Notes: a model not told the origin generated them from the letters alone. 64,000 nt of DNA from Paraburkholderia sp. IMGN_8 (GCF_038050405.1 NZ_CP150901.1:2542001-2606000), one strand, 5' to 3'. Positions 18,051 to 27,866 are shown, counted from the first letter of the stretch. Program-made: numbers and translations.

Positions 18051-19270
18051 GGCGCCCCCTTGCCGCTTTGCTGCGGCTGCGCAATCTGCACATGATCGCC
18101 GTCCGCGATCGAATCGCTCGGGTTAATGATGATCTTGTCGTTCGCCTCGACACCGCTTTCGATTTCGAGCGACTGCCCCAGATCCTGCGCGATCAAGACC
18201 TTGCGCAACTGCACGTTCCCGTTCTGATCGACCACGGCGACCCGCGGACCTTCGGCGCGAAACAGCAACGCATTGCCCGGCACCATCAAGCGCGCATGAG
18301 CGGCCGCCGGCAAAGCAACCTGCACATACGCGCCGGGCCGCAGCTTGCTATCGGGGTTCGGCAGCGTCACTTCGACTTGCAGCGAGCGGGTCGGCACATC
18401 GATCGCGCCGGAAATGTGCGTGATCGCGCCGTGAAACTGCTGCCCCGGCAGTTCCGCCTGGGTCACAACCACCTTCTGTCCATCGGTGACATTCTGCGCA
18501 TACGCCTGCGGCAGTTGCACATACACCCGCAGCGGGTCCGACTGCGCGAGCGCGAACAACGCGCGGCTCGTGCCGCTGCCCGCGTCGATCAGATCGCCGA
18601 CATCGACATTGCGCTGCGTAATGACGCCCGCGAACGGCGCGACGATGCGCTTGAACGATTCGAGCTGCCGCAAGCGCTGCACGTTGGCGTCGGCGGCGGC
18701 GAGATTGGCGAGGTCCTGCGAGTAGGTGCTTTGCCGTTCGTCGAGTTCCTGCTGCGAGACCGCATCGCGCTGACGCAATTGCTGCCAGCGCTCCAGCGAA
18801 CTCTTCGCGAGACCGAGACTCGAGCTGGTTTGCTGGCGCTGCGCCAATGCCTGCGCGAGTTCCTGATCGACTTCAGGCGTATCGAGATCGGCCAGCAATT
18901 GCCCCTGCTTCACGCGCGTGCCGATATCGGCGTACCAGTGCAGCAGATAGCCGGTCGAGCGCGCATAGATCGGCGATTCGACGTTGCCGCGCAAGGTGCC
19001 CGGTAGCAAGGTGTTGCCGCCGCCTTCAGTTTGCGTCGGGCTCACCACGCTGACGTACTGGACAGCGTTTTGCCGGGTCGTTTCGGCCACTGTCCGGCTT
19101 TGCAGAACATCCACGACCACGGTGCGCAGCGCGCCCACCGCGAGCAGCGCCAGGACGATCAAAACGGCGATTTTTGCGCGTTTCCATTCACGATTGCGCG
19201 GCGGCAATGCGTGGCCGCCTTCGGTTTCTCGAGAAGGGATCGCTAGCGATGCATGAGTTTTTTCGGTCAT
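18047..19270 (-). CDS. RND periplasmic adaptor (membrane fusion protein)
   Basis: A 407-residue adaptor. A cytoplasmic N-terminus of about 30 residues and one membrane anchor (about 33-52) precede the lipoyl/barrel-sandwich halves (YARSTGYLLHWYADIGTRVK and IVAPFAGVITQRNVDVGDLI). A helical hairpin (QELDERQSTYSQDLANLAAAD) lies between the two halves. The beta-barrel and membrane-proximal domains (SKLRPGAYVQVALP) follow. It couples the permease to the NodT-type duct. There is a 22-base gap from the permease gene and a four-base overlap with the outer-membrane gene. Confidence 0.93.
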   Translation of the reverse strand: MTEKTHASLAIPSRETEGGHALPPRNREWKRAKIAVLIVLALLAVGALRTVVVDVLQSRTVAETTRQNAVQYVSVVSPTQTEGGGNTLLPGTLRGNVESPIYARSTGYLLHWYADIGTRVKQGQLLADLDTPEVDQELAQALAQRQQTSSSLGLAKSSLERWQQLRQRDAVSQQELDERQSTYSQDLANLAAADANVQRLRQLESFKRIVAPFAGVITQRNVDVGDLIDAGSGTSRALFALAQSDPLRVYVQLPQAYAQNVTDGQKVVVTQAELPGQQFHGAITHISGAIDVPTRSLQVEVTLPNPDSKLRPGAYVQVALPAAAHARLMVPGNALLFRAEGPRVAVVDQNGNVQLRKVLIAQDLGQSLEIESGVEANDKIIINPSDSIADGDHVQIAQPQQSGKGAP

Positions 19271-19292
19271 CTCAGTCAGCCGTCATTTAACT

Positions 19293-22200
19293 TTACGCGT
19301 GCTTGCCATCGCCGCCGTGCTCCGGCGCGGGGCCGTCATCGGGTGCGTTGCCATGGCGGCCTGTACCGCCTTCATTGCCGCCATTGCCGCCGTTACTGTC
19401 ATTACCACGGCGGCGCGCAAGGCGGCCATGAATACCCGCGAACACGAGTGGCACAAAAAACAGCGTGGACACCGTGGCGAACAGCAAACCGCCGATCACC
19501 GCGCGGCCGAGCGGCGCATTCTGCTCGGCACCTTCGCCGAGACCGAGCGCCATCGGAATCATGCCGATGATCATCGCGAACGCGGTCATCAGCACCGGCC
19601 GGATCCGGCTCGCTCCGGCTTCGAGCGCGGCGGTGAGCGGCGGCGCACCGGCCCTGAGCCGCTGGCGCGCGAACGACACCATCAGAATACTGTTGGCGGT
19701 CGCCACGCCCATCGTCATGATCGCGCCGGTCAATGCCGGGACGCTCAGATGCGTGCCCGTCAGGAACAATATCCACACGATACCCGCGAGAGCCGCGGGC
19801 AACGCGCTGATGATGATGAGCGGATCGACCCACGACTGAAAGTTTACGACGATCAACAAGTACACCAGCACGATCGCCATCGCCACACCGAGCCCCAGAC
19901 CGAAGAACGAGCTGCGCATCGTCTGCACCTGGCCGCGCAGGGTGATCTGACTGCCGCGCGGCAGCGACGCCCGCGCGTTATTGACAAGCTTGTCGACCTC
20001 GTTCGCCACGCTGCCGAGATCGCGTTTTTCAACGCTCACGTACAAATCGATCACCGGCCTGATGTTGTAATGCGTGACCATCGCGAACTGGTTCTGCGGC
20101 GCGACGCGCACCAGATTGCCAAGCAGTTGCGTCGGTCCGGTGGCCGAACCCGACACAGGCGTGCGCAACAGTTCGTCGATCGAAGAGATCTGGTATTGCG
20201 GGGTTTGCACCGCGACGTTGTATTCGACGCCGTTGCGGTTGTTGAACCAGAAACCCGGCGACGTTTGCGAGCTGCCCGACAACGAAATGAGCACGTTTTG
20301 CGCCACATTGCTCGCGCTCAGATTGAGTTGCTGCAGGCGAGTGCGATCCATCTGAAGATTGATCGCCGGTTCGTCGAGCCTCTGCTGGATGTGCGTATCG
20401 ACGGTGCCCGGAATCATCCGCACCTGTTTCAGCAGCTTGCGGGCGATGTCGAAGTTGCCTTGCTGATCCGTGCCGGAAATTTGCACGTCGACCGCGGCGG
20501 GCAGGCCGAAGTTGAGAATCTGCGTGACGATGTCGGCGGGCTGAAAGAAGAACTCGACGCCCGGAAAGCGCTGCGGCAGCAGCGCGCGCAATCTGTCCAT
20601 ATAGGTTTGCGTGGGCTTGTGGTCCGGCTTGAGCGCCACCTGAATCTCGCCGTCCAGCGTGCCGATCGTGCCCGCGTTGCTGTACGAGAGATTGATGCCG
20701 CTGTACGGCAAGCCGAGGTTGTCGAGGATCGTGCCGAGTTCGTTGCCCGGCACCACCTCGCGAATCGCCTTTTCGACCTGGTCGGCCAGACGCGCGGTTT
20801 CTTCGATACGCGTGCCGGTCGGCGCGCGCATGTGCAGACGAATATCGCCCGCATCGACGCTCGGAAAGAAGTCCTCGCCGAGCACGAGCGCGAGACCCAT
20901 CGACGCGACACAAAAACCGAGGAACGCGCCTGCGAACAGACGCCGGCGCACCAGCAGGCTGCTGAGAATCATGATGTACGCGCCGCGCATGCGCTCGAAG
21001 CCGGCGTCGAAGCGATGATAGAGCCGCATGAACAGATTCGGTCCGGCACCGGCCTTGGGCTTGTGCGCGTGCCCCATCAGCAGCATGGCCAATGTCGGCA
21101 CCAGCGTGCGCGACAGCACGTACGACGCGAGCATCGCGAACACCACCGCTTCGGCGAGCGGCACGAACAGGTAACGCGCGACACCGGTCAGGAAGAACAT
21201 CGGCACGAACACGATACAGATACACAGTGTCGACACGAGGGCGGGAACCGCGATTTCACCGGCGCCTTCGAGAATCGCATCGTGCAGATTCGTGCCCATA
21301 TGCAGATGCCGTTCGATGTTCTCGATCGTCACTGTCGCATCGTCGACCAGAATCCCGACCGCCAGCGCGAGGCCGCCGAGCGTCATGATGTTGATGGTCT
21401 GTCCCAACGCGTGCAATGCGATCAGCGACGACAGGATCGAGAGCGGAATCGATACCGCGATGATGCAGGTGCTGCGCCAATTGCCGAGAAACAGCAGAAT
21501 CATCGCGGCCGTCAGCGCGGCGGCGGCCAGCGCCTCGCGCACCACGCCCTGCACCGCCGCATTGACGAACACCGACTGATCGAACAACGCCGTGATGTTC
21601 AAGTCCGGCGGCAGCGCGGCACGTACGGTCGGCAGCAGGCCGTGCAATGTGTTGACGATCGCCAGCGTCGACGCACTGCCGTTCTTGAGCACCGACAGCA
21701 GCACGCCACGATGGCCGTCCTGCCGCACGATATTGGTCTGCGGCGAAAAACCGTCGCGCACGTGGGCCACTTCACGCAGATAGGTCGTTGCGCCGTTGAG
21801 CGTGCGAACCGGAATGTCGTTGAGCCCTTCCACCGTGGGCGGCGAGCCGTTCATGTTGATCGTGTATTCCTTCGGCCCGATCTTGGCCGTGCCGGTCGGC
21901 AGAATCAGGTTTTGCGCGTTGAACGCGCTGACCACATCGGACGGCGTCAACCCCTTTGCCAGCAGCGCGCGCGTGTCGAGATCGACCGAGATCAAGCGCG
22001 ATTTGCCGCCATACGGATACGGTACGGCTGCGCCCGGAATCGTCACGAGTTGCGGGCGCAGGAAATTCAAAGCGGTGTCGTTGAGCGCCTGCTCGGACAG
22101 CTTGGGGCTCGACAAGCCGAGCTGGATCACCGGAATGCTGGACGCCGAATAGCTGATCACCAGCGGCGGCGTGGCGCCCGGCGGCATCTGCTTGAGCTGC

Positions 22201-22544
22201 GCCTGTTCGATCGCCACGGTCTGCGCGATCGCGGTCTGGATGTTCGCGTTCGGCTGCAGGAACACCTTGATAATCGCGATGCCGGCGAGCGACTGCGATT
22301 CGATGTGCTCGATGTCGTTGACCGTGGTGGTCAAGCTGCGCTCGTTGACCGACGTCATGCGGTTGGCCATGTCTTCGGCCGACAAGCCCGTGTACGTCCA
22401 GATGATGCTGACCACCGGAATATTGATTTCCGGCAGAACGTCGACCGGCGTGGTCAATAGCACGAATGGCGTAGCCAGCAGAATCAGAATGGCCATCACG
22501 ATGAACGTGTATGGCCGCTTTAGCGCTACGTTGACGATCCACAT
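19293..22544 (-). CDS. RND efflux permease (HAE1/AcrB-like)
   Basis: A 1083-residue, twelve-helix proton-driven exporter. TM4 has the relay pair Asp-Asp (GILVDDATVTIENI), as in hydrophobe/drug exporters rather than metal exporters. Two large periplasmic domains follow TM1 and TM7. The last roughly 40 residues form a low-complexity Gly/Asn/His/Asp tail after the conserved ARR segment, which AcrB lacks. It is the first gene of the permease-adaptor-duct-regulator-sensor operon. The TCS resembles metal-sensing systems while the permease relay resembles drug pumps, so the substrate is unresolved. Confidence 0.93.
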   Translation of the reverse strand: MWIVNVALKRPYTFIVMAILILLATPFVLLTTPVDVLPEINIPVVSIIWTYTGLSAEDMANRMTSVNERSLTTTVNDIEHIESQSLAGIAIIKVFLQPNANIQTAIAQTVAIEQAQLKQMPPGATPPLVISYSASSIPVIQLGLSSPKLSEQALNDTALNFLRPQLVTIPGAAVPYPYGGKSRLISVDLDTRALLAKGLTPSDVVSAFNAQNLILPTGTAKIGPKEYTINMNGSPPTVEGLNDIPVRTLNGATTYLREVAHVRDGFSPQTNIVRQDGHRGVLLSVLKNGSASTLAIVNTLHGLLPTVRAALPPDLNITALFDQSVFVNAAVQGVVREALAAAALTAAMILLFLGNWRSTCIIAVSIPLSILSSLIALHALGQTINIMTLGGLALAVGILVDDATVTIENIERHLHMGTNLHDAILEGAGEIAVPALVSTLCICIVFVPMFFLTGVARYLFVPLAEAVVFAMLASYVLSRTLVPTLAMLLMGHAHKPKAGAGPNLFMRLYHRFDAGFERMRGAYIMILSSLLVRRRLFAGAFLGFCVASMGLALVLGEDFFPSVDAGDIRLHMRAPTGTRIEETARLADQVEKAIREVVPGNELGTILDNLGLPYSGINLSYSNAGTIGTLDGEIQVALKPDHKPTQTYMDRLRALLPQRFPGVEFFFQPADIVTQILNFGLPAAVDVQISGTDQQGNFDIARKLLKQVRMIPGTVDTHIQQRLDEPAINLQMDRTRLQQLNLSASNVAQNVLISLSGSSQTSPGFWFNNRNGVEYNVAVQTPQYQISSIDELLRTPVSGSATGPTQLLGNLVRVAPQNQFAMVTHYNIRPVIDLYVSVEKRDLGSVANEVDKLVNNARASLPRGSQITLRGQVQTMRSSFFGLGLGVAMAIVLVYLLIVVNFQSWVDPLIIISALPAALAGIVWILFLTGTHLSVPALTGAIMTMGVATANSILMVSFARQRLRAGAPPLTAALEAGASRIRPVLMTAFAMIIGMIPMALGLGEGAEQNAPLGRAVIGGLLFATVSTLFFVPLVFAGIHGRLARRRGNDSNGGNGGNEGGTGRHGNAPDDGPAPEHGGDGKHA

Positions 22545-22851
22545 TGAAACGCGCCCGAGAGAATGCAGGTAAGGAACTGAATCGCCGTGACTGGATGGTC
22601 GCGCGGCTTCCGCCTATGACATGCCGAAGCCGGCAGACCTGAGCACAGGTTGCCGGAGCCTATGGCGCGAGCCTCTCCCGGTGAATCAGTGCTTATGCTA
22701 GATCGGTAGCACCAACGCCTGCATGGCGCCAAAATGGCGGAATTGTCAGGAAGGTTAATGTAAGAGTATGCGCCCGATTTCGTGATGCGCCGGTTAGCGA
22801 TTGGCAAACGTTTGGCGGTGGGAGATCGGTGTTTTTAAAGCGCTGAAACAA
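22545..22851. other. Leader/promoter region of the RND operon
   Basis: No gene seen. A locally AT-rich stretch at 22741-22775 (TTACATTAACC and TGACAATT on the minus strand) is a plausible place for the response-regulator site and promoter of the efflux operon, but no clear dyad could be confirmed. Confidence 0.35.
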
Positions 22852-22884
22852 AAGGCCGGTCAACCCTTTCGGTTGACCGGCCTT
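22852..22884 (-). terminator. Rho-independent terminator of the VOC gene
   Basis: A perfect 14-bp stem (AAGGCCGGTCAACC, loop CTTTC, GGTTGACCGGCCTT). On the minus strand it is followed by TTTTG. It lies 20 bases beyond the stop codon of the VOC-family gene. Confidence 0.85.
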
Positions 22885-22903
22885 CTAGTTCAGGCGGCTG
22901 AAT

Positions 22904-23338
22904 TTACTTCGCGAACAACGACGACATATCGGCAAACGCCTTGAACTCCAGCGCGTTGCCCGACGGATCGAGAAAGAACATCGTCGCCTGTTCGCCGACT
23001 TCGCCCTTGAAGCGCACGTGCGGCTCGATGATGAAGTCGATGCCTGCCTGCTGCAGCTTGTCCGCCGCGGACTGCCATTGCTCCATCGACAGCACCGCGC
23101 CGAAGTGGCGCACCGGCACCGCGTCGCCGTCGACCTTGCTGGTCTGCCGATGCCCGGCCTCTTCCGGCGCGAGATGCGCGACGATCTGGTGGCCGTAGAA
23201 GTTGAAATCCACCCACTCCGCCGAGCTGCGCCCTTCCGGACAGCCCAGCAGGTCGCCGTAAAACTCGCGCGCGGCGGCGATGCTATGAACAGGAAACGCC
23301 AGATGGAACGGCGGCAAAACGGTTTCGGCAACGCTCAT
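22904..23338 (-). CDS. VOC (glyoxalase/dioxygenase-fold) family protein
   Basis: A 144-residue protein with two beta-alpha-beta-beta-beta units: [23 protein letters not shown], and later [20 protein letters not shown] ending [15 protein letters not shown]. Likely metal ligands are the His of FHLAF and the Glu of LEFKAF. The VOC fold covers lyases, dioxygenases and resistance proteins, so no reaction is assigned. The ATG at 23338 is chosen because it starts the conserved domain; further in-frame starts upstream add unconserved residues. It is a monocistronic unit ended by a strong terminator. Confidence 0.85.
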   Translation of the reverse strand: MSVAETVLPPFHLAFPVHSIAAAREFYGDLLGCPEGRSSAEWVDFNFYGHQIVAHLAPEEAGHRQTSKVDGDAVPVRHFGAVLSMEQWQSAADKLQQAGIDFIIEPHVRFKGEVGEQATMFFLDPSGNALEFKAFADMSSLFAK

Positions 23339-23614
23339 GATGGAAGAACTCACAGATAAGAAAGTGGAGACGCGCATCGGGGCGCGCAACGTCGAGTTTA
23401 ACCACGAGTAAAAGTGTTGAATAACGATATATATTCGCCCTGACCAACACCAGAATCGATCAATAAATCACGCTCGGCGAACCCGATTGTCCTGCCGGGC
23501 CGGACCTCAACTGTATCTGTGACAATCGCGCGCCGCCCGGCAGAATCCCTGTTCGCGTATCGTTTCGCGCTTCCGGCCGCGCCGCCTTGCGCGGTCTCCT
23601 CCAAGGTATCGCCC

Positions 23615-24253
23615 ATGACCGCCAGCACCTTCCTGACCGCCGATGTCCTGATCGCCTATAGCGCCTACTTCGTCGGCACGGCGAGCCCGGGGCCGAGCAA
23701 TCTCGCGATCATGTCGCTGGCGATGAGCGCCGGCAGAAAGTCCGCGCTGACCTTCGCGCTCGGCGTGGTGTCCGGGTCGTTCTTCTGGGCGTTGCTGGCG
23801 TCGCTGGGTTTGTCGGCGGTGCTTGCGAGCTACTCGGAATGTCTGGTGGCGATCAAGATTGCCGGCGGACTCTATCTGTTGTGGCTCGGTTTTAAATCCG
23901 CGCACTCCGCCTTGCGCACCGAACACCTGCCCGCGAGCGCCGCACGGCAAGGCGAGCCGCTCAAACGGCTCTATCTGCGCGGTTTGCTGCTGCATCTCAC
24001 CAATCCGAAAGCGATCCTGGTGTGGCTGTCGATCGTGTCGCTGGCGATAACGCCGGCAGGCGGCACGTCGCACACCGCGCCAGTGGTGCTCGGCTGCATG
24101 TGTATCGGCGTGTGCGTGTTCAGCAGCTATGCCGTGCTGTTTTCAACCGCGTCCGCACGGCGCATCTATGTCTCGATCCGCCGCTGGTTCGACGGTTCGC
24201 TTGCGGTCATGTTCGGCATTGCCGGCGTCAAGTTGCTGACTTCGAGAATCTAG
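23615..24253 (+). CDS. LysE/RhtB-family amino-acid exporter
   Basis: A 212-residue protein with six hydrophobic segments. Family signatures are GTASPGPSNLAIMSLAMSAG near the first helices, KIAGGLYLLWLGFKS, and LLHLTNPKAILVWLSI. Members export amino acids or their derivatives; the substrate is unknown. The ATG at 23615 has an AAGG ribosome site nine bases upstream and starts the family domain. It converges on the SulP gene, with about 55 bases between the stops. Confidence 0.9.
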   Translation: MTASTFLTADVLIAYSAYFVGTASPGPSNLAIMSLAMSAGRKSALTFALGVVSGSFFWALLASLGLSAVLASYSECLVAIKIAGGLYLLWLGFKSAHSALRTEHLPASAARQGEPLKRLYLRGLLLHLTNPKAILVWLSIVSLAITPAGGTSHTAPVVLGCMCIGVCVFSSYAVLFSTASARRIYVSIRRWFDGSLAVMFGIAGVKLLTSRI

Positions 24254-24308
24254 AAGCCGCCACGCCTATCCGCCCTGCAATACTGTCCATGCCGCTATAA
24301 AGCGTCTT

Positions 24309-26024
24309 TCATGTGCTCACCCGGCTATGCACCCCGGCCATGCGCAGCGCCTCGTGCAGCGTGTCGAAAATGCAGCTCGCGTCCACGATCGGCGTAATGC
24401 CATGCCGATCCATATCCGAACGCAAATAACGATTCACGCGCGCGAAGATCACTTCGACGCCGCTCTGCTTCAACGTCTGGCATAGCTCGCCCACCGAGCG
24501 CGCCGCCGAGTAATCGAGGTCGGTGATCGCGCTCGCGTCGATCACGAACCAATGCACCGGGCTCGGCGCCTGCGCGATCAACTGGCGTGCGTCTTCGATG
24601 AAAAAATGGTCGTTGGCATAGAAAAGATCGGCGCCGAAACGATAGACGATCAGTCCCGGCGCAGTCTGCTCGCCGGGCAAGGCCGGCACCGGCACCCAGA
24701 GGCCGTCGTCGCCGGGTGCGAGGATCATGGTGTGCGGCCGGTAGCTGTGCCGCACATGCCGCAACAGCGACAACGCAACCGCCACCAGAATGCCGTGCTC
24801 GACGCCGATCAGCACCACCGCCGCGGCGGTGAACACGGCCAGCGTGAATTCGCCCGGACTCTCGCGGCGAATCGAAAACAGCGTCTGCAGATTGATCAGG
24901 CCGATGGCGATCGTAAACACGATGCTGGCCAGAATGCAGTGCGGCAAATACTGCAAAAACCGGCTGAAAAACAGCAGTACCACGACCACCGCCACGGCGA
25001 ACACGATCTGCGCGAACTGGCTGCGCGTGCCGACGCGGTCGGCCATGGCCGTTTGCGTCGCACTGCCGTTGACGACGAACGCGCCGGTGAACGCGGCAGC
25101 GGTATTAGCTGCGGCGAGGCCCAGCAGATCGGCGTTGATATCGACAGGTTCGTGATAGCGCTCGGCGAACACGCGGCTCGCCGCGGCGCTTTGCGCGACG
25201 ATCATCACGAAGCATGAGGCTGCGACCGGCAGCAGATCGAGCGCCTGCTGCCATGTCACCGACGGCATGCGCAACGGCGGCAGTCCGCCCGCCACCGGTC
25301 CGAGCACGGAGATACCGTGCGCCGCGAAGCCATAGAAGTCGCTGGCGGCGATGCCCGCGACCACGGCGATCAATGGCACCGGCACCCGTGGCAAGAAACG
25401 CTTGCACGCCAGAATGGAGACGACCACCAGCACGGAAATACCGAGCGTCGGCACATTAGCCTGCGCCGCTTCACGCGCCACCAGCGCAAGCTGATCGATG
25501 CTGCGCGCGGCGTGTCCAGCCAGGCCGAGCATGTCGCCGAGCATCGCAATGCCGACCTGCACGCCGACACCGGCCAGAAAACCGACCAGCACGGTGCGCG
25601 ACAGGAAGTCAGCGAGAAAGCCGAGTTTGAAAACCCGCGCGATGAGCAGCAACGCGGCGGTGAACAACGCGACCATCGCGGCGAGCGCCGCATACTCCGC
25701 ACTCGCGGCCGGTGCCATGGTCGACAGCCGGCTCGCGAAAATCGTCGCTGTCGCCGAATCGGCGGCGACCACGAGATGCCGCGATGCACCGAAAAACGCA
25801 AACGCGATCAGTGGCAAAAAGACGGTATAAAGGCCGGTCACGGCAGGCATGCCGGCAATGCGCGCATAGCCGAGCACTTGCGGAATATCCATCGACGCAA
25901 GCTCCACGCCGGCCAGCGCATCGCGCGCCGCCGCAGCCCGGTTCAAAGGAAAGACGCCTTTGAGTACGCCAAGGCGCGTGGCCATGTTTGCCAGAAAATC
26001 TTGCATGCGCGATGCAGCCCCCAT
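24309..26024 (-). CDS. SulP/SLC26-family anion transporter with STAS domain
   Basis: A 571-residue protein. The transmembrane core has the signature SMDIPQVLGYARIAGMPAVTGLYT (about residues 44-67) and FTGAFVVNGSATQTAMADRVG near TM8-10. A C-terminal STAS domain follows (about 450-560; VIDASAITDLDYSAARSVGEL). SulP proteins carry sulfate, bicarbonate, C4-dicarboxylates or other anions. Sulfate is the default guess, but no sulfur genes lie nearby. No carbonic anhydrase is adjacent either. Confidence 0.9.
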   Translation of the reverse strand: MGAASRMQDFLANMATRLGVLKGVFPLNRAAAARDALAGVELASMDIPQVLGYARIAGMPAVTGLYTVFLPLIAFAFFGASRHLVVAADSATATIFASRLSTMAPAASAEYAALAAMVALFTAALLLIARVFKLGFLADFLSRTVLVGFLAGVGVQVGIAMLGDMLGLAGHAARSIDQLALVAREAAQANVPTLGISVLVVVSILACKRFLPRVPVPLIAVVAGIAASDFYGFAAHGISVLGPVAGGLPPLRMPSVTWQQALDLLPVAASCFVMIVAQSAAASRVFAERYHEPVDINADLLGLAAANTAAAFTGAFVVNGSATQTAMADRVGTRSQFAQIVFAVAVVVVLLFFSRFLQYLPHCILASIVFTIAIGLINLQTLFSIRRESPGEFTLAVFTAAAVVLIGVEHGILVAVALSLLRHVRHSYRPHTMILAPGDDGLWVPVPALPGEQTAPGLIVYRFGADLFYANDHFFIEDARQLIAQAPSPVHWFVIDASAITDLDYSAARSVGELCQTLKQSGVEVIFARVNRYLRSDMDRHGITPIVDASCIFDTLHEALRMAGVHSRVST

Positions 26025-26152
26025 TCAGGTTTATCGCGCATCGTGCCGCGAGTCGGCACACAAAAGCAAGACTCAGGAGATGAATCGGCTAAATAAGCCG
26101 GCGAAAACCGGGACTATCCGGACTCCGCTTGTGAATCGCCTGAAATTTGAAT

Positions 26153-26251
26153 TTAACGCTTGAACTGCCCTGTCAACGGATCCACGCGCCGCGCGAAGCC
26201 GAACAGCGCGGCGATGCAAATAGGACAGGCAATCATGAACACGGCCAACAT
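26153..26251 (-). CDS. Candidate 32-residue hydrophobic peptide with CPIC motif
   Basis: Reads MLAVFMIACPICIAALFGFA then RRVDPLTGQFKR. One hydrophobic helix of about 18 residues is followed by a positively charged tail, consistent with a single-pass inner-membrane miniprotein with the positive-inside end in the cytoplasm. A weak GGGGTG precedes the ATG. It is the only feature in the space between the SulP and ABM genes. The family is not recognised and the call rests on composition only. Confidence 0.35.
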   Translation of the reverse strand: MLAVFMIACPICIAALFGFARRVDPLTGQFKR

Positions 26252-26490
26252 CTCGCACCCCGGTAACAAAATGTTGCGCGTAGTCTAAGCGATAGCCGCA
26301 TGAAAAGAATGAGGAAAAACCGCAAAACAGTGTTGCAGCGTGTTACGCCGTCATTATCGGCACTGGAATTTTCGCTCGTGAAAATGCGGCGAAAACCGTT
26401 GGAAATGGGGGAATAAACGTGTTCACTGTCGTGCGCTATGATGCGCAAACCTTTGCCAGTCCCTTTGCCAGTCTATAAACCGGTTTCGCC

Positions 26491-26847
26491 ATGTACACGT
26501 CCACGTTCATTTTCGCAACGAAGCAATTCGACGAACACTTCTACCGCCTGGACAAGGCAATCGCCATGGCTGCCAAAGCCATTCCCGGTTATCTCGGCGA
26601 AGAAGCGTGGGAAAACGCGGCAACCGGCCTGACCTCGAACGTGTACTACTGGGCGTCGCTCGAAGCGTTGCAGGCGTTAATGCAGCATCCCGCCCATCTG
26701 GAAGCGAAAGCCGCGCAGGCGAACTGGCTCAACGGCTATCAGGTGATCATCGCCGAAGTGCTGCGTACTTACGGCGACGCGGGCTTCGCTCATCCGGCGG
26801 CGGCGCATGCGGCGGCGCCGGCTCAAGCCTTGCCGCCCGCACCGTAA
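26491..26847 (+). CDS. ABM-domain (dimeric alpha-beta barrel) protein
   Basis: A 118-residue protein. The first 95 residues fit the antibiotic-biosynthesis-monooxygenase fold: strand YTSTFIFATK, helix FYRLDKAIAMAAKAIPGYLG, strands SNVYYWASLEALQALMQHP, helix HLEAKAAQANWLNGYQVIIAEV. The Ala/Pro-rich last 25 residues look disordered. Members include quinol monooxygenases and haem-degrading enzymes, but also proteins of no known activity. A stand-alone gene. Confidence 0.8.
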   Translation: MYTSTFIFATKQFDEHFYRLDKAIAMAAKAIPGYLGEEAWENAATGLTSNVYYWASLEALQALMQHPAHLEAKAAQANWLNGYQVIIAEVLRTYGDAGFAHPAAAHAAAPAQALPPAP

Positions 26848-27008
26848 TCGAGCACGCGATTGGGCCGTTGTTGAAGAAGGCTGTGAGCAATGCGGTGGCC
26901 GGATAAGCCACACCCCTTATAATCCGGCATGACCCGAACCCAGCACCACACCTCCTCGCCAACGGCCACGCATGGCCGCTTCGCCGCCCACCGCTTCCCG
27001 GCGGCCGC

Positions 27009-27866
27009 ATGAAAACCCCGAAACGTCTGCTCCCGCTGGTCGAAGAAGGCCTGATCGACGAAGTCATCTCCCAGTTGATGAGCGGCAAGGAAGCCACCGT
27101 CTACGTGGTGCGCAGCGGCGACGCCACGCGCTGCGCGAAGGTCTATAAAGACGCCAAACAGCGCAGTTTCCGCCAGGCGGCGTCGTATCGCGAAGGCCGC
27201 AAGGTCAAGAACAGCCGCCAGCAGCGCGCGATGGAAAAAGGCAGCCGCTATGGCCGCGAAGTGCAGGAGCAGGCGTGGCAGAACGCCGAAGTCGATGCGC
27301 TGTTCCAGCTTGCCAATGCAGGCGTGCGCGTGCCGCAGCCCTTTATCTGCACCGACGGCGTGTTGCTGATGGAATTGGTCACCGACGTCGACGGCAATGT
27401 CGCGCCGCGTCTGAACGATGTGGACCTGACCGAAGCGCGCGCGCTCGAATTGCACGCGCTGCTGCTCAACCAGGTGGTGCGCATGCTGTGCGCCGGCGTG
27501 ATTCACGGCGACCTGTCGGAATACAACATCCTGCTCGCCGCCGATGGTCCGGTGATCATCGACTTGCCGCAAGCCGTGGATGCCGCGGGCAATCTCGAAG
27601 CGCCGGCGATGCTGGAACGCGACGTGAACAACCTCGCCACGTATTTCGGCCGTTTCGCACCGGCCTTGCTCGATGCGAGCTATGGCAAGGAAATTTGGGC
27701 GTTGTTCGAAGCGGGCGCGTTGCATGTCGATGCAACGCTGACCGGCCGGGTCGAACTGGACACCACGCCGATCGATCTCGAAGCCGTGCTGCAGGAACTC
27801 GAAGATACGCGGCTCGACGAAGAAGCTCGCCTGCGCTACGAACAGTCGCTGCGCAGCGGCACTTGA
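27009..27866 (+). CDS. RIO1-family serine protein kinase
   Basis: A 285-residue RIO kinase. The nucleotide loop is MSGKEATVYVV (about 24-34), with the ATP-binding lysine in CAKVYK (K44 or K47). The hinge is LLMELV, the catalytic loop HGDLSEYN has D168 and N173, and the metal-binding loop is IIDLPQ (D185). The RIO-typical flexible region after the lysine (AASYREGRKVKNSRQQRAM) is present. All catalytic residues are intact. RIO1 acts in ribosome maturation in eukaryotes and archaea; the bacterial role is poorly known. Strand direction and spacing make it monocistronic. Confidence 0.9.
   Translation: MKTPKRLLPLVEEGLIDEVISQLMSGKEATVYVVRSGDATRCAKVYKDAKQRSFRQAASYREGRKVKNSRQQRAMEKGSRYGREVQEQAWQNAEVDALFQLANAGVRVPQPFICTDGVLLMELVTDVDGNVAPRLNDVDLTEARALELHALLLNQVVRMLCAGVIHGDLSEYNILLAADGPVIIDLPQAVDAAGNLEAPAMLERDVNNLATYFGRFAPALLDASYGKEIWALFEAGALHVDATLTGRVELDTTPIDLEAVLQELEDTRLDEEARLRYEQSLRSGT

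Noticed and set aside
19299..22460. Open frame of about 1050 codons antisense to the RND permease
   Set aside because: Arg/His/Gln-rich translation without any domain; it is the high-GC shadow of a clear permease gene.
26233..26448. 71-codon minus-strand frame upstream of the SulP gene
   Set aside because: Overlaps the start of the better 32-residue candidate, has no ribosome site and no coherent composition.
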